From positions 62,001 to 126,000 of the forward strand of contig NZ_SUME01000004.1 in NCBI RefSeq assembly GCF_005048855.1: a DNA stretch of 64,000 nt, given 5' to 3'. This document shows positions 37,305-46,730 of the stretch, piece by piece; the first letter of the stretch is position 1, and the number at the start of each line of letters is the position of its first letter. The translations under genes and the position numbers were made by a program. Source of the stretch: Sphingobacterium olei. GTDB taxonomy: Bacteria > Bacteroidota > Bacteroidia > Sphingobacteriales > Sphingobacteriaceae. The notes beneath the pieces are model-generated. The model saw only the letters and a program-made list of their open reading frames with translations, was not told where the DNA came from and searched no databases.

Positions 37305-38615
37305 TTATTTTACCAACACCGGATTGATTGCTTCTCCGCTAATACGAATGACACCATCTTCAGAAATTGTCATGTCGTTGATGTAGGAAGTCCTTGGACC
37401 TATGCTATTCATATTTGCATGTGCGTGATAGATGTAGTTATAACTTCCATCAGCAGTGATAAAAGGAGCGCCATGACCTGTGCCGACTAATCCGGAAGCA
37501 GCAGGTTTATCCCTTCGTAGAATCGGATTGCCATTGTATTTTTTCCATGGACCCTTAGGTGAATTTGATGTGGCATAACCCACAGCATAATCTTGGCTCT
37601 CAAAATGGTTAGCAGAATACATGAGGTAATACATGTTGCCATGCTTGATCACGGAGGGACCTTCAGCAATCGTTCCTTGCTTCCGTTCCCAAGGTTCTTC
37701 GGCGGAGATACATTTTGTCAATGTTTCAGTTTTAATAGTTCTTAAATCATCATTCATCTCAGCCACCCAAATGACGTTTCCACCTGTAAAACGCACATAA
37801 TATAAGTAGGGCGTACCATCCTCATCAATATACAAATGGGTGTCAATTGCTTTTTCGCTCACAATAGGTGTTTTTTCCTGCTGTATAAAAGGGCCTTCAG
37901 GTCTATTTGATGACGCTACGCATATATGCTCGTCAACGGAATAAAACATATAAAATCGATTTTTAGATGCCACATAGTAGACTTCGGGAGCCCAATACCA
38001 TCTCGTCCCCCACGAGTTTTCGGGCGATAAGGCAAGATTTGTGCTGCGCTTCCAATGTTTCAGATCTTCCGATATATAAATTTCAAAACCATTAATCCGG
38101 GTTCCGTAGGCATAATATCTACCTTCGTGATACAAAACATAAGGGTCAGCAATAGGTAATTTATCCCCGATTATCTCGTAGGATCGGGGAGCGTCCTCCT
38201 TGGCCGGAGTAGCTGTTACCGTGAGGGATTCTGATTTTCGTCCATAATTATCCATGGCGACGGCGGCAATTTTATAAGTCGCATATCGTGGTAATTTTAA
38301 TACATAGGAGCTTCTGTTTTCTCCTTCTGTACGTATATGAGGCGTAACAGTATGTTCCTCATCCGTTCCCTCCTCTGTATAGGAAATCATCACGGATACC
38401 GTCGCTGTTGGATTATTCCAAGTGATCTTCAGTTCGTTCTTCTTATCGGTTTCTCCTGCGGCTAAATTCGACACGGATGCTACGACGACGGTCTTTTTAT
38501 CGTCTTCTTCTTTTTCCGTGGAGATCGCATTGCTACTGCTTTTGCAAGACCAAAGCAGTGCAATCGCCAACATAAAATATTTGCTTATCATGAAGTTGAA
38601 TTTAGTGATATTCAT
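37305..38615 (-). CDS. GH43 lipoprotein with N-terminal Ig-like domain
   Basis: The ATG at 38615 follows the upstream GH43 stop by 7 bases and begins a lipoprotein signal (FMLAIALLWSC); the ATG at 38591 is also possible. A fibronectin-like domain comes first (about 45-130). The GH43 propeller follows, with base Asp in PIADPYVLYHEG, WYWAPEVYY, pKa-modulating Asp in AIDTHLYID and acid Glu in IAEGPSVIKHG. The late segment YAVGYATSNSPKGPW is typical of exo-acting arabinofuranosidase/xylosidase members. It is probably attached to the outer membrane. It is the last gene of its operon. Confidence 0.88.
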   Translation of the reverse strand: MNITKFNFMISKYFMLAIALLWSCKSSSNAISTEKEEDDKKTVVVASVSNLAAGETDKKNELKITWNNPTATVSVMISYTEEGTDEEHTVTPHIRTEGENRSSYVLKLPRYATYKIAAVAMDNYGRKSESLTVTATPAKEDAPRSYEIIGDKLPIADPYVLYHEGRYYAYGTRINGFEIYISEDLKHWKRSTNLALSPENSWGTRWYWAPEVYYVASKNRFYMFYSVDEHICVASSNRPEGPFIQQEKTPIVSEKAIDTHLYIDEDGTPYLYYVRFTGGNVIWVAEMNDDLRTIKTETLTKCISAEEPWERKQGTIAEGPSVIKHGNMYYLMYSANHFESQDYAVGYATSNSPKGPWKKYNGNPILRRDKPAASGLVGTGHGAPFITADGSYNYIYHAHANMNSIGPRTSYINDMTISEDGVIRISGEAINPVLVK

Positions 38616-38622
38616 TCTATTA

Positions 38623-40275
38623 TTAAAATTCAGGCATTTGGGTAAGTACAGCAGACGGTGTGCCGTTATCAACTTTAGGCCAACCTTCATTATCCCAATT
38701 CACTTTGCCAAGCAGTAGGTTACGGGAACCAACGGCATTATTCTCTTTGATATAGGCGTGATACAGCATCCAATCTACTCCGTTCTTATCTGTGAGGATT
38801 CTCGCATTGTGACCCGGACCAATGTATGTACCGTCGCCTTGTAATACGATCGGATCAAAGCCTGGTGCATTCCATGAATTTACGGTATTCATATCTGTAC
38901 CTGTGCGCCCCAAATAAGGGCCTGCAAGATTTTTCGATCGTCCGACTACCACCTTATAAGAACTGTTCAAACCATCGCAACAACCGCCTACGGACGCAAA
39001 GAGATAGTAGTAATCGCCTTTTTTGTGGATATAAGTGGCTTCAAAAGCGTTACCGGAAACTTTGGTCTTTTTACTTAAATCCTTTACCGCCATACCATCG
39101 GCAGTTAGTTCTGTCATATATAATCCATGGAAGCTTCCCCAAAAAAGGTATCGTTTTCCATTTTCTTCGTAAAAGCAAGGGTCGATGGAATTGTGTACCC
39201 CGATTTCTGTACTGATGAACAGTTTACCATTGGGATTACCGGCCGGTGGCACAAAAGGCCCTTGAGGTAAATTCGAAACACCTACACCTATTCCACATTT
39301 TGCTCCTTCACCCCACTGGGAAATGGAATAATACATCACATACTTGCCATCAAAATAATTAATGTCGGGTGCCCACATGCCAGGGCCATCTTTTCCCGCG
39401 ACAACTTCGACAAAATCAGGTCTAGTTGTAAAAACTTCGCTGACTGTACCGATACGGCTCCAGTTGATCAAATCGGAGGATTTATACCCTCTTACACGGC
39501 CCGATGTCACATATGCATAGAATTCGTTACCCACACGGATTACTGTCGGATCTGCATAACTCCCGGACATAACAGGGTTTGTAATCGCTATTACGTTGCC
39601 TCGTTTTAAGTTGACGGTGTAGCTTCGGGACGAGCCGTCTTCGCCTTCAATGGTGTACACCACAGGTTTGGAAAAATCATGACGTTGTACACCACTTACT
39701 TGTTTTACACCGTTTACTTTGACGGTAGCTTTGCTTTCGGTAAGGGTAAATATAGCCTGTAATGCGGTAATATCGACATTTTTGGGAATTTCATTCTCAT
39801 TGGAAATCTCGCTCGCTTCTTCATCTATCACAAGCGGAAAAAGCGACATTGTTTGATCCGAAAAAGCAAATGTTCGGAATGTGTTTGCCATGGCTTCTTT
39901 CGTGATGTTGACGGTGTAAGCGCGCTGTCTTACATCGCCAACATATAGATCATAGCCAACTTCATCTGTAAAATCGGTTTCTCCCTTGCCACTTTGCTGC
40001 GGCACGCCATTGACTTTAAGAATAGCATCCGCACTATTCGTTTTAAATTGAGCAATTAGACGCGATAGATTAACATGCGGTGGAAAGGTCTCCCTGTTCG
40101 TAATTGTATTTTTTGCATTATTTACATTTAATTCGTGATTTGTTCCATTTTGATCCACGACCGAAAAACTGGTAATTTCCCTTTCAATCGTTTTTTCTTC
40201 TGTGCCTTTACACGATCCAATAAATGGAATAACAATCCATAACAGCAGTATATTAGTCAGTAATTTTTTTAACAT
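38623..40275 (-). CDS. GH43 endo-alpha-1,5-L-arabinanase-like lipoprotein
   Basis: The 550-residue lipoprotein (FIGSC near residue 22) carries two tandem DUF5018-like beta domains (about 30-130 and 130-225), each ending in a Y-V-N strand. The GH43 catalytic domain follows, with YADPTVIRVG, MWAPDINYFDGKYVMYYSIS, NSIDPCF and AFEATYI. The segment GGCCDGLNSSYKVVVGRSKNLAGPY plus GPGHN is characteristic of endo-arabinanases. It probably cuts the arabinan backbone at the cell surface before import through the SusC/SusD pair upstream. Confidence 0.9.
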   Translation of the reverse strand: MLKKLLTNILLLWIVIPFIGSCKGTEEKTIEREITSFSVVDQNGTNHELNVNNAKNTITNRETFPPHVNLSRLIAQFKTNSADAILKVNGVPQQSGKGETDFTDEVGYDLYVGDVRQRAYTVNITKEAMANTFRTFAFSDQTMSLFPLVIDEEASEISNENEIPKNVDITALQAIFTLTESKATVKVNGVKQVSGVQRHDFSKPVVYTIEGEDGSSRSYTVNLKRGNVIAITNPVMSGSYADPTVIRVGNEFYAYVTSGRVRGYKSSDLINWSRIGTVSEVFTTRPDFVEVVAGKDGPGMWAPDINYFDGKYVMYYSISQWGEGAKCGIGVGVSNLPQGPFVPPAGNPNGKLFISTEIGVHNSIDPCFYEENGKRYLFWGSFHGLYMTELTADGMAVKDLSKKTKVSGNAFEATYIHKKGDYYYLFASVGGCCDGLNSSYKVVVGRSKNLAGPYLGRTGTDMNTVNSWNAPGFDPIVLQGDGTYIGPGHNARILTDKNGVDWMLYHAYIKENNAVGSRNLLLGKVNWDNEGWPKVDNGTPSAVLTQMPEF

Positions 40276-40305
40276 TTTTCTTTTGTTTTAAGTTGTGCAA
40301 CTTCC

Positions 40306-40375
40306 GCTGTCATTCTGACAATAGGAAGAATCTAAAGAACGGTCTCTTGAAAGATCTCTCAATGCTGGGGTCAAG
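40306..40375. repeat. Possible fragment of a dispersed intergenic repeat
   Basis: The words gctgtcattctgaca and aggaagaatct resemble the left half of a common dispersed palindromic element in Bacteroidota. No matching right half is present, so the assignment is weak. It lies between the terminator at 40400-40441 and the GH43 gene. Confidence 0.3.
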
Positions 40376-40399
40376 CGATAGGCAATTAGTTAATGGAGC

Positions 40400-40441
40400 A
40401 AAAAATGGGGTTGTCAGCGAATTTACGCAACCCCATTTTTT
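40400..40441 (-). terminator. Terminator inside the SusCD operon, before the GH43 genes
   Basis: The arms aaaaaatggggttg (40400-40413) and caaccccatttttt (40428-40441) are perfectly complementary. On the minus strand the hairpin begins 2 bases after the DUF4973 stop and ends in a T6 run, so it is a classic intrinsic terminator. Confidence 0.85.
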
Positions 40442-40442
40442 G

Positions 40443-41453
40443 TTACCATTGAATTTGCTGATCCTCGTCTGGGATCAGGGTATTCAGATCACGTTGCATG
40501 GACATGGTACCTTTCGTATCATACTTTAACCGCAAGCCCGGCGCAGTTGTGTAGTCTTCAAATTTATAACCGAAAAAAAGTGTAAAGTAAATATGCTTCA
40601 AGTAAGGCCTGACTTCGTCCATTTCTTGCTGTACTGTATAGTAAGCTTGCTCAGCACCTAATTCAAATTTATTATTCGCCGCATTATCACTCCATATTTC
40701 CAATTTTTTCTTTATATTTTGTAGATCTAGAGATTCATCGGTAAAGCGTACAAATACCTTGTAGTTCTTTCGGTCAAGGTAATCAACATCCCGCGTTCCC
40801 GCGTAGAAAAAGACGGTCTCATCATCGACCACATACGCACGATGCCGATCTATTGTAAGGGGAGTTGTAGTGTTACCTTCTAAAGTTATTTGAAACTGTG
40901 TGGCGTTATACATCCCTGAATATTCATTAAATGACATGATACGCAGCATAGCTCTTTTGTAATGTTTATGGGGATTAACCTGATAATTCCCTCCTGGATC
41001 GTCTAAAATCTGTAAAGGAAGCACCCATTTTTCCACTTCGTCTATGTCCGCTAGCGAAAACTCAATCGGAATATTCACTTGGCTTTGACCCGCAGGGATC
41101 GTGATGGTCTCGGGCATACTGTAGTGTTTCTGCTCCAGCAGCTGGTAAAAAAGCTCTTGTCGTTGCCCGAACTGTTCCCGGTTCATAATGGACAAAGTGT
41201 CCAGATCAAGACCGATCCGCACCGTGCGGTCCTGCGTGTTGGGCGTAGATCCGCTCACGATCAGGGGCAAATTAAAGGTTACTTTTCCATTTCCCTTGTA
41301 CCGCACGTAGATCCAGTTCACACCTTCCGTATTGGGTGGAGCCTTGAACGATACCAATTGCTCATACTGTTCATCTTCCCATTCATTGTTGCAGGAGGAA
41401 AGTATGAAAATGCTGGCTGTCATTGCTAAAAGTAGGATATATATCTTTTTCAT
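40443..41453 (-). CDS. DUF1735/DUF4973 surface lipoprotein
   Basis: The ATG at 41453 begins a lipoprotein signal (IFILSSC), which places the lipid at about Cys20; an earlier in-frame ATG would overlap susD. The 336-residue protein has an N-terminal beta-sandwich (EQLVSFKAP ... VWIYVRYKGNG-like, DUF1735 type) and a C-terminal DUF4973-like domain (YSGMYNATQFQITLEG onward). Such proteins are encoded right after susD in Bacteroidota loci and are thought to bind glycans at the surface. An intrinsic terminator follows. Confidence 0.82.
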   Translation of the reverse strand: MKKIYILLLAMTASIFILSSCNNEWEDEQYEQLVSFKAPPNTEGVNWIYVRYKGNGKVTFNLPLIVSGSTPNTQDRTVRIGLDLDTLSIMNREQFGQRQELFYQLLEQKHYSMPETITIPAGQSQVNIPIEFSLADIDEVEKWVLPLQILDDPGGNYQVNPHKHYKRAMLRIMSFNEYSGMYNATQFQITLEGNTTTPLTIDRHRAYVVDDETVFFYAGTRDVDYLDRKNYKVFVRFTDESLDLQNIKKKLEIWSDNAANNKFELGAEQAYYTVQQEMDEVRPYLKHIYFTLFFGYKFEDYTTAPGLRLKYDTKGTMSMQRDLNTLIPDEDQQIQW

Positions 41454-41473
41454 GATCTTCTGTTTATAGTGTA

Positions 41474-43564
41474 TTATTCCGGCATGGTCCAACCCGGATT
41501 TTGCGTCAGTTCTTTGTTGCTTCGCAGCTCATTCCAATCGATAGGCCAAAACCACATTTTCAAGGAGAAAATGGTCGGTAAAGACGGTACGGGTACCGGT
41601 GTATGAAAATAATCTGGATTATTGGACGTCAGTAAGGTGTTACAACCATAGATAGGTGCAGCCTCTTCCACTGGTGCATCCGCCCAGCGGCGCAGGTCGT
41701 AGAATCGCTGCCCTTCGGCAAAGAATTCGATCTGACGTTCGCGTTTCATCTGGGTACGGAATCTGTCTGGATTGCCGTATACTTCACTGGTATAATCCGG
41801 CAAGCCGGCACGGATTCGGATGGGTTGGATCCCTTGCTTCATTTCCGCGATATCGCGCATAATGGTATGCGTTTTCGTCCCGTCATACGATGGGATGCTA
41901 TAACTTCCTGTCAATTCGTTCAAGGCTTCGGCGTAGATCATCAATACTTCGGCGTAGCGAATCGCCGGATCAACCTTCGGCTCTATATTACTTAAATCAT
42001 AGCCCGTATTGGTAGATATCACGCGCGTATCGTTTGGGTGTACGTATTTTTTGATGCCTATGCCAGTTCGCAGCCAATACGTCACACCTGGTCTGTATCC
42101 ATTTACCGCATCAAAATAATAAAAGATCTGCTTGTTTTTATTGGCAACATCTTCCGGTAACGTGGCATTGTCCAGATGCCATACCGAACCGTTGTAGGCT
42201 ACCGAGGCATAAAAACGGGGCTCGCGGTGCGCATATTGCTTGTGCACGCCGACACCTTTACCCACTCCCAATTCTGGATAGTCGATTTGTTCCGCTGCTG
42301 TCACCACACCTGTCGGACGTGGCAGGTCACTGTATCGACCGGCATAGCCGGCCTGGTTTTGATACATACTGTTCATTCCAGGGAGATCGCTGCCGTCGTT
42401 CATGTAATAGGCATCAGCCTGCTTCTGGGTCATGCCGTGCGAATTGTACCCTCTAGCCTCCGAACGGGGTAATTGGTGCAACACCATGACCGCAATGCTT
42501 TCGGATCCTTGGTTTTTACCCCGCGTAAAAATAAGCTCTGGATTTTGAAATTCCTGGACATCACCGTTGAACAAAGCCCGATAGGACTCATAGGGATCAA
42601 TATCACGCCAGCCAAATGGCCAGTTATTATCCGAGAAAGTCGGATCATATGGCGGTGTGATTGTTGCAGGATAGAGCACGTTTCCTGTTTCCTTGCGGTA
42701 CGCGACATACAACTGGTAACGGCCCATATCGATTACATCTTTGGCTGCTGCTGCTGCCCTAGCCCATTTGGACTCGTCATAGGTCTCAGACAAAAGTCGT
42801 TTACCTTTTTTATCCACAAGCCCGGCAGCCACATCCGCCGGTGCTTTCCCGTTGAATAAGGGGCTAGCCGCAAAAAGGTATATTTTAGCCCTAAGTGCCA
42901 ATGCCGCGCCCCGTGTAGGCCGGGTAATATTGGTCGTTCCCCGAGTAAGCGGCAGGGCCTTGGCGGCTTCTGCCAATTCACTGCTCAGGAAATCGACACA
43001 TTCATCATACGTATTTCGGGGCAAGGCGAGGTTATCGTAGCTTTCGGTATAATCCAGCCCTTCGTCGGGTAGAAGAGGTACAGGGCCGAAGTTACGAATC
43101 AGGATCCAATAGAAATATGCACGTAAAAATCGAGCTTGGGCTTTCATATCTTCCTTTTCGACGTCCGAAAATGCCTGATTGAGGTGGATATTCTGTATAA
43201 ATATGGAGCTTTGGCGAATACCGTCGTATCCGACGTTCCATATCCCACCACTTTCACCGCTTAAACCAGTCTCTACATATTGGCCACGCTTCCATCGCGC
43301 ATATTCTTCATTCTCATCGCCATAATACATGTCGTCCGCAAAATTGAACATGACGGACTTTTTACTGCTGACATCTTGCATGGCATTGCTGCCCAAAAAG
43401 CTATACGCTCGAGCTAGCCATCGCTCCGTATAATCCCGGTTGGTAAACACATCTTCGGTGGACATCCTTTCATCAAACAGGTAGTCCGAGTCCAAATATT
43501 TCTTACATCCAGCCAGGATAAATAGTAACCCCAGTAAGGGGAAAATTATCGAAATTCTTTTCAT
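41474..43564 (-). CDS. SusD/RagB-family glycan-binding lipoprotein (locus 2)
   Basis: The 696-residue lipoprotein (lipobox ILAGC near residue 20, then KKYLDSDYLF) is at the long end of the SusD range. It has the FTNRDYTERWLARAYSFL start, AQARFLRAYFYWILIRNFGPVPLLP in the TPR region, and the C-terminal MKRERQIEFFAEGQRFYDLRRW block. It lies 12 bases after its susC. Together they would import arabino-oligosaccharides, judged from the flanking GH43 genes. Confidence 0.95.
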   Translation of the reverse strand: MKRISIIFPLLGLLFILAGCKKYLDSDYLFDERMSTEDVFTNRDYTERWLARAYSFLGSNAMQDVSSKKSVMFNFADDMYYGDENEEYARWKRGQYVETGLSGESGGIWNVGYDGIRQSSIFIQNIHLNQAFSDVEKEDMKAQARFLRAYFYWILIRNFGPVPLLPDEGLDYTESYDNLALPRNTYDECVDFLSSELAEAAKALPLTRGTTNITRPTRGAALALRAKIYLFAASPLFNGKAPADVAAGLVDKKGKRLLSETYDESKWARAAAAAKDVIDMGRYQLYVAYRKETGNVLYPATITPPYDPTFSDNNWPFGWRDIDPYESYRALFNGDVQEFQNPELIFTRGKNQGSESIAVMVLHQLPRSEARGYNSHGMTQKQADAYYMNDGSDLPGMNSMYQNQAGYAGRYSDLPRPTGVVTAAEQIDYPELGVGKGVGVHKQYAHREPRFYASVAYNGSVWHLDNATLPEDVANKNKQIFYYFDAVNGYRPGVTYWLRTGIGIKKYVHPNDTRVISTNTGYDLSNIEPKVDPAIRYAEVLMIYAEALNELTGSYSIPSYDGTKTHTIMRDIAEMKQGIQPIRIRAGLPDYTSEVYGNPDRFRTQMKRERQIEFFAEGQRFYDLRRWADAPVEEAAPIYGCNTLLTSNNPDYFHTPVPVPSLPTIFSLKMWFWPIDWNELRSNKELTQNPGWTMPE

Positions 43565-43576
43565 TTTTATTGTTCC

Positions 43577-46500
43577 TTATAGATTAACCTGTAAACCCAA
43601 TGACAATGTCTGACTCAAGCCATATACCTTCCCATCGGGATTGCCCATCTCGGGATCCCAAAGTTTAAATTTGGAGAAAGTAAGCAGATTCGTGCCGACA
43701 AAGAAAACCCGCGCCGTATTGATATGTGCTCTATTGACCCAATGTTTTGGTAGTGAGTAGCCGATATCCAGGTTTTTGAGCCGCATATAAGACCCATCCC
43801 GCAGCCAGAAAGTCGACGCCCTGTAGTTGTTTGAATTTGCACCATAACTCAGCCGCGGATAATCTGCATTCGGATCTTCGTTGACCCCGAGAATCCAGCG
43901 GTTGCTGTTGGCCAATTCCGTAAGTACATTTCCCCAGCCGTCACCCCCTTGAAACATGTAAACAGAGGAACCGTTGATAAAGTAGCTGGATTTACCCGCT
44001 CCTTGGAAAAGAACATTGAGGTCAATACCCTTCCAGCTTATCGACATCCCAAATCCGTAAATTAGGTTAGGCCGTGTAGTTGCACCAATTGCGGTCACAT
44101 CTGTAGCATCGACAATCCCATCACCGTTGATATCTTTATATTTAATATCGCCCGGCATGACCTCGCCAAATTGTTGCGTCGGGCTGTTGCGGATATCGTC
44201 ATAATCCTTAAATAAACCCAAGGCTACTAGACCACGAGCCTGATCGACCCGATGCCCTTGTTGTAGTCGGTAACCGTATATTGAATTTTGCTCATCGCGC
44301 GCCAGAATCTCATTTTTACTGTAGGTCATATTGCCGCGAAGGGTCAGATCGACCGCATTAAATTTCTGTTTGTAATCAATGTTTCCGTCAAATCCCCTGG
44401 ATTTCACAGAGCCAACATTGGCTTGCGGGTTGCTTTCCAAACCGACCATATTAGGTAGGAAATTACGCTGCATATAAATTCCATCGCGTTGCTCATCAAA
44501 TAGGTCAAACACTCCTGAAAATTTATCACCTAAAAAGGAAAAATCAAATCCTAGATTTTTCTTGGTCGCTACCTCCCAAGTAACATGGGGAGATGCCACA
44601 GACGAATACCGCATACCACTCCTCCATGGCTCACTACCCAAAGGAAGTTGTGTACTTCCAAATAAATAACCCCCAGTAGGATTGCCGTCACCATCGACCA
44701 TGGTTTCTATATCGTACAAGTACGGAAAACGGATGGGATTGTTAGAAGGTCCCATTCTGTCATTTCCGGTTCTACCATGCGAGTAGCGGATTTTGAACAT
44801 ATCAACCCAGTCGGAATCTTTTAGAAAAGCTTCCTCCGCAACATTCCACGCACCTGAGAAAGCTGGAAAGAAACCATACCGGTTGTCACGATGGAAATTT
44901 TCCGAACCGGTATAACCAAAGTTGAAATCCACAAAATAGCGGCTATTGAAATTATAGTTCACACGTCCAGAAACCCCTTGTATACGTCGAGCAATGCCGC
45001 GCTTCAGATCACTTCCAATTCCTTGCGTAAAGACTTCGGATGATTGCATGTACTTAGCGACAGCCCCAAAATTATGTTTGCCTAAGTTTTTGTTGTACAA
45101 TAAATCCCATTCAAAAAAATCTCTTCTCGATCCGTCAGAACTGGAAGACTGCGTCATTTTTTGTTCTTCATTATTTCGTGTAAAAATCAGCTCACCTTGA
45201 TTACGGAATCGGTCAATCCTCCAGGTTTCCGGCTTCTTTATGCGATTTATCGAACTCCAATTTTTGGTATCATAACCGAAACGTCCTATAAATCGTAGGC
45301 CTTTCGTTATAAAATCTAATTTCTGTTCTAAATTGAGGTTTGTCTGTATATTATTATCCCAGTTTTCGCGATATCCAGTCATCGTACCTTGTATCCAAGG
45401 GTTGAGGTTATCATTGTTGCCTGTCCAAGAAGCAACGCGTCCATCGGTATAGGTTAAAGGCATCATGACCGGATTATAGCCCATCAGGGATGTCCAGATG
45501 GCATTGGTGCCGACGCCCGGGTCATTTTCTTTGCGTAGGGATCCCGAAACACCGACACGCAATAAGGTCGTCGGCGTGACGTCCATATCCACATTCAACC
45601 GATAGGTATAACGTCTGAAATTCGTATTTGTATTATAATCACCAAGGGCGTCGTCCACCTTATACATGCCTTGCATATTATGATAAGATCCGCCTACATA
45701 GTAGCGCGCGGTCTTGCCACCGCCGCTCATACTGAGCTGGCTACGGTTGCTGAATGTATTGTCTCGCAGCAATACGTCCATCCAGTCTACATTGGGTAAT
45801 AGATCGGGATCTAAACCAAGGCGTAGAATTTCCAGTTCAACGTTCGAATATAATGATTCTTGGTTACGCGTAGTTTTAGCCTCATTTGCCATGGAAGCGT
45901 AGGTATATCCATCCGCAAAACTAGGCAGTTTGGTAAATTGACTGCGAAAGCCTTCCAACTTTGCATTGATCGCGATCTTTCCTTCCTTACCTCGCTTGGT
46001 ATTTATCAACACTACCCCATTTGCTCCGCGGCTACCGTAAATAGCCGTGGCAGAAGCATCCTTAAGAACTGTAAAGGATTCCACATCCTCTACGTTTATC
46101 TCATTCATATCCCGCTCAAAGCCATCCACTAAAATTAATGCTGCACTGCTCGCACCAAAGGTGGAAATACCTCGGATCCAGAATTCGGAAATTTCGCCCG
46201 GTCTACCGGAACGTTGCATCGCCAGGATACCGGGTACTTGACCGGCCAGTGCATCCGCCATCGAAGTCGAGGGGTTGGATTTCAATCGCTCCACATCGAC
46301 CGTGGTGATTGCACCAGTGACTGCTATCCGCCGTTCATTGCCCGTAGCTGTAACTACGACTTGATCTATAATAGAAGACCCTGACTCATTCATCGTCACA
46401 TCGATCGTTGGCTGCGCAGTAAGCAATACTTCCACTTTGTCGTAGCCCACATAAGTGAATACTAATGTTTGGTACCGCCGTACTTTTAAACTATACCGGC

Positions 46501-46702
46501 CTTCCTCGTCGGTACGTGCACCTAACCCAGGCGCATTGCTGATCGATATACTCACCCCCATAAGAGGATCGTTATTTGTATCGGTGACCTTACCCGTGAT
46601 CGTCACCTCTTCCTGTACCACTTGCTCTGTTCCCTGTTGGGCATGGGCATGCTGTCCCATGGCCAGCACAGCAAAGCCGATACATAGTATGTATTTTTTC
46701 AT
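43577..46702 (-). CDS. SusC/RagA TonB-dependent transporter (locus 2)
   Basis: The 1041-residue transporter has a signal peptide (ending AHAQ), a carboxypeptidase-D-like domain (about 33-110; TITGKVTDTNNDPLMGVSISI), and the plug with VVVTATGNERRIAVTGAI and WIRGISTFG. Next is VLKDASATAIYGSRGANGVV, the SusC signature, and then the barrel. Unlike the locus-1 SusC it has no STN domain, consistent with control by a two-component system instead of sigma/anti-sigma. It follows the NHL-repeat lipoprotein by 28 bases. Confidence 0.96.
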   Translation of the reverse strand: MKKYILCIGFAVLAMGQHAHAQQGTEQVVQEEVTITGKVTDTNNDPLMGVSISISNAPGLGARTDEEGRYSLKVRRYQTLVFTYVGYDKVEVLLTAQPTIDVTMNESGSSIIDQVVVTATGNERRIAVTGAITTVDVERLKSNPSTSMADALAGQVPGILAMQRSGRPGEISEFWIRGISTFGASSAALILVDGFERDMNEINVEDVESFTVLKDASATAIYGSRGANGVVLINTKRGKEGKIAINAKLEGFRSQFTKLPSFADGYTYASMANEAKTTRNQESLYSNVELEILRLGLDPDLLPNVDWMDVLLRDNTFSNRSQLSMSGGGKTARYYVGGSYHNMQGMYKVDDALGDYNTNTNFRRYTYRLNVDMDVTPTTLLRVGVSGSLRKENDPGVGTNAIWTSLMGYNPVMMPLTYTDGRVASWTGNNDNLNPWIQGTMTGYRENWDNNIQTNLNLEQKLDFITKGLRFIGRFGYDTKNWSSINRIKKPETWRIDRFRNQGELIFTRNNEEQKMTQSSSSDGSRRDFFEWDLLYNKNLGKHNFGAVAKYMQSSEVFTQGIGSDLKRGIARRIQGVSGRVNYNFNSRYFVDFNFGYTGSENFHRDNRYGFFPAFSGAWNVAEEAFLKDSDWVDMFKIRYSHGRTGNDRMGPSNNPIRFPYLYDIETMVDGDGNPTGGYLFGSTQLPLGSEPWRSGMRYSSVASPHVTWEVATKKNLGFDFSFLGDKFSGVFDLFDEQRDGIYMQRNFLPNMVGLESNPQANVGSVKSRGFDGNIDYKQKFNAVDLTLRGNMTYSKNEILARDEQNSIYGYRLQQGHRVDQARGLVALGLFKDYDDIRNSPTQQFGEVMPGDIKYKDINGDGIVDATDVTAIGATTRPNLIYGFGMSISWKGIDLNVLFQGAGKSSYFINGSSVYMFQGGDGWGNVLTELANSNRWILGVNEDPNADYPRLSYGANSNNYRASTFWLRDGSYMRLKNLDIGYSLPKHWVNRAHINTARVFFVGTNLLTFSKFKLWDPEMGNPDGKVYGLSQTLSLGLQVNL

Positions 46703-46730
46703 TATCTATATGTATTTAGTAATTGGTTTC

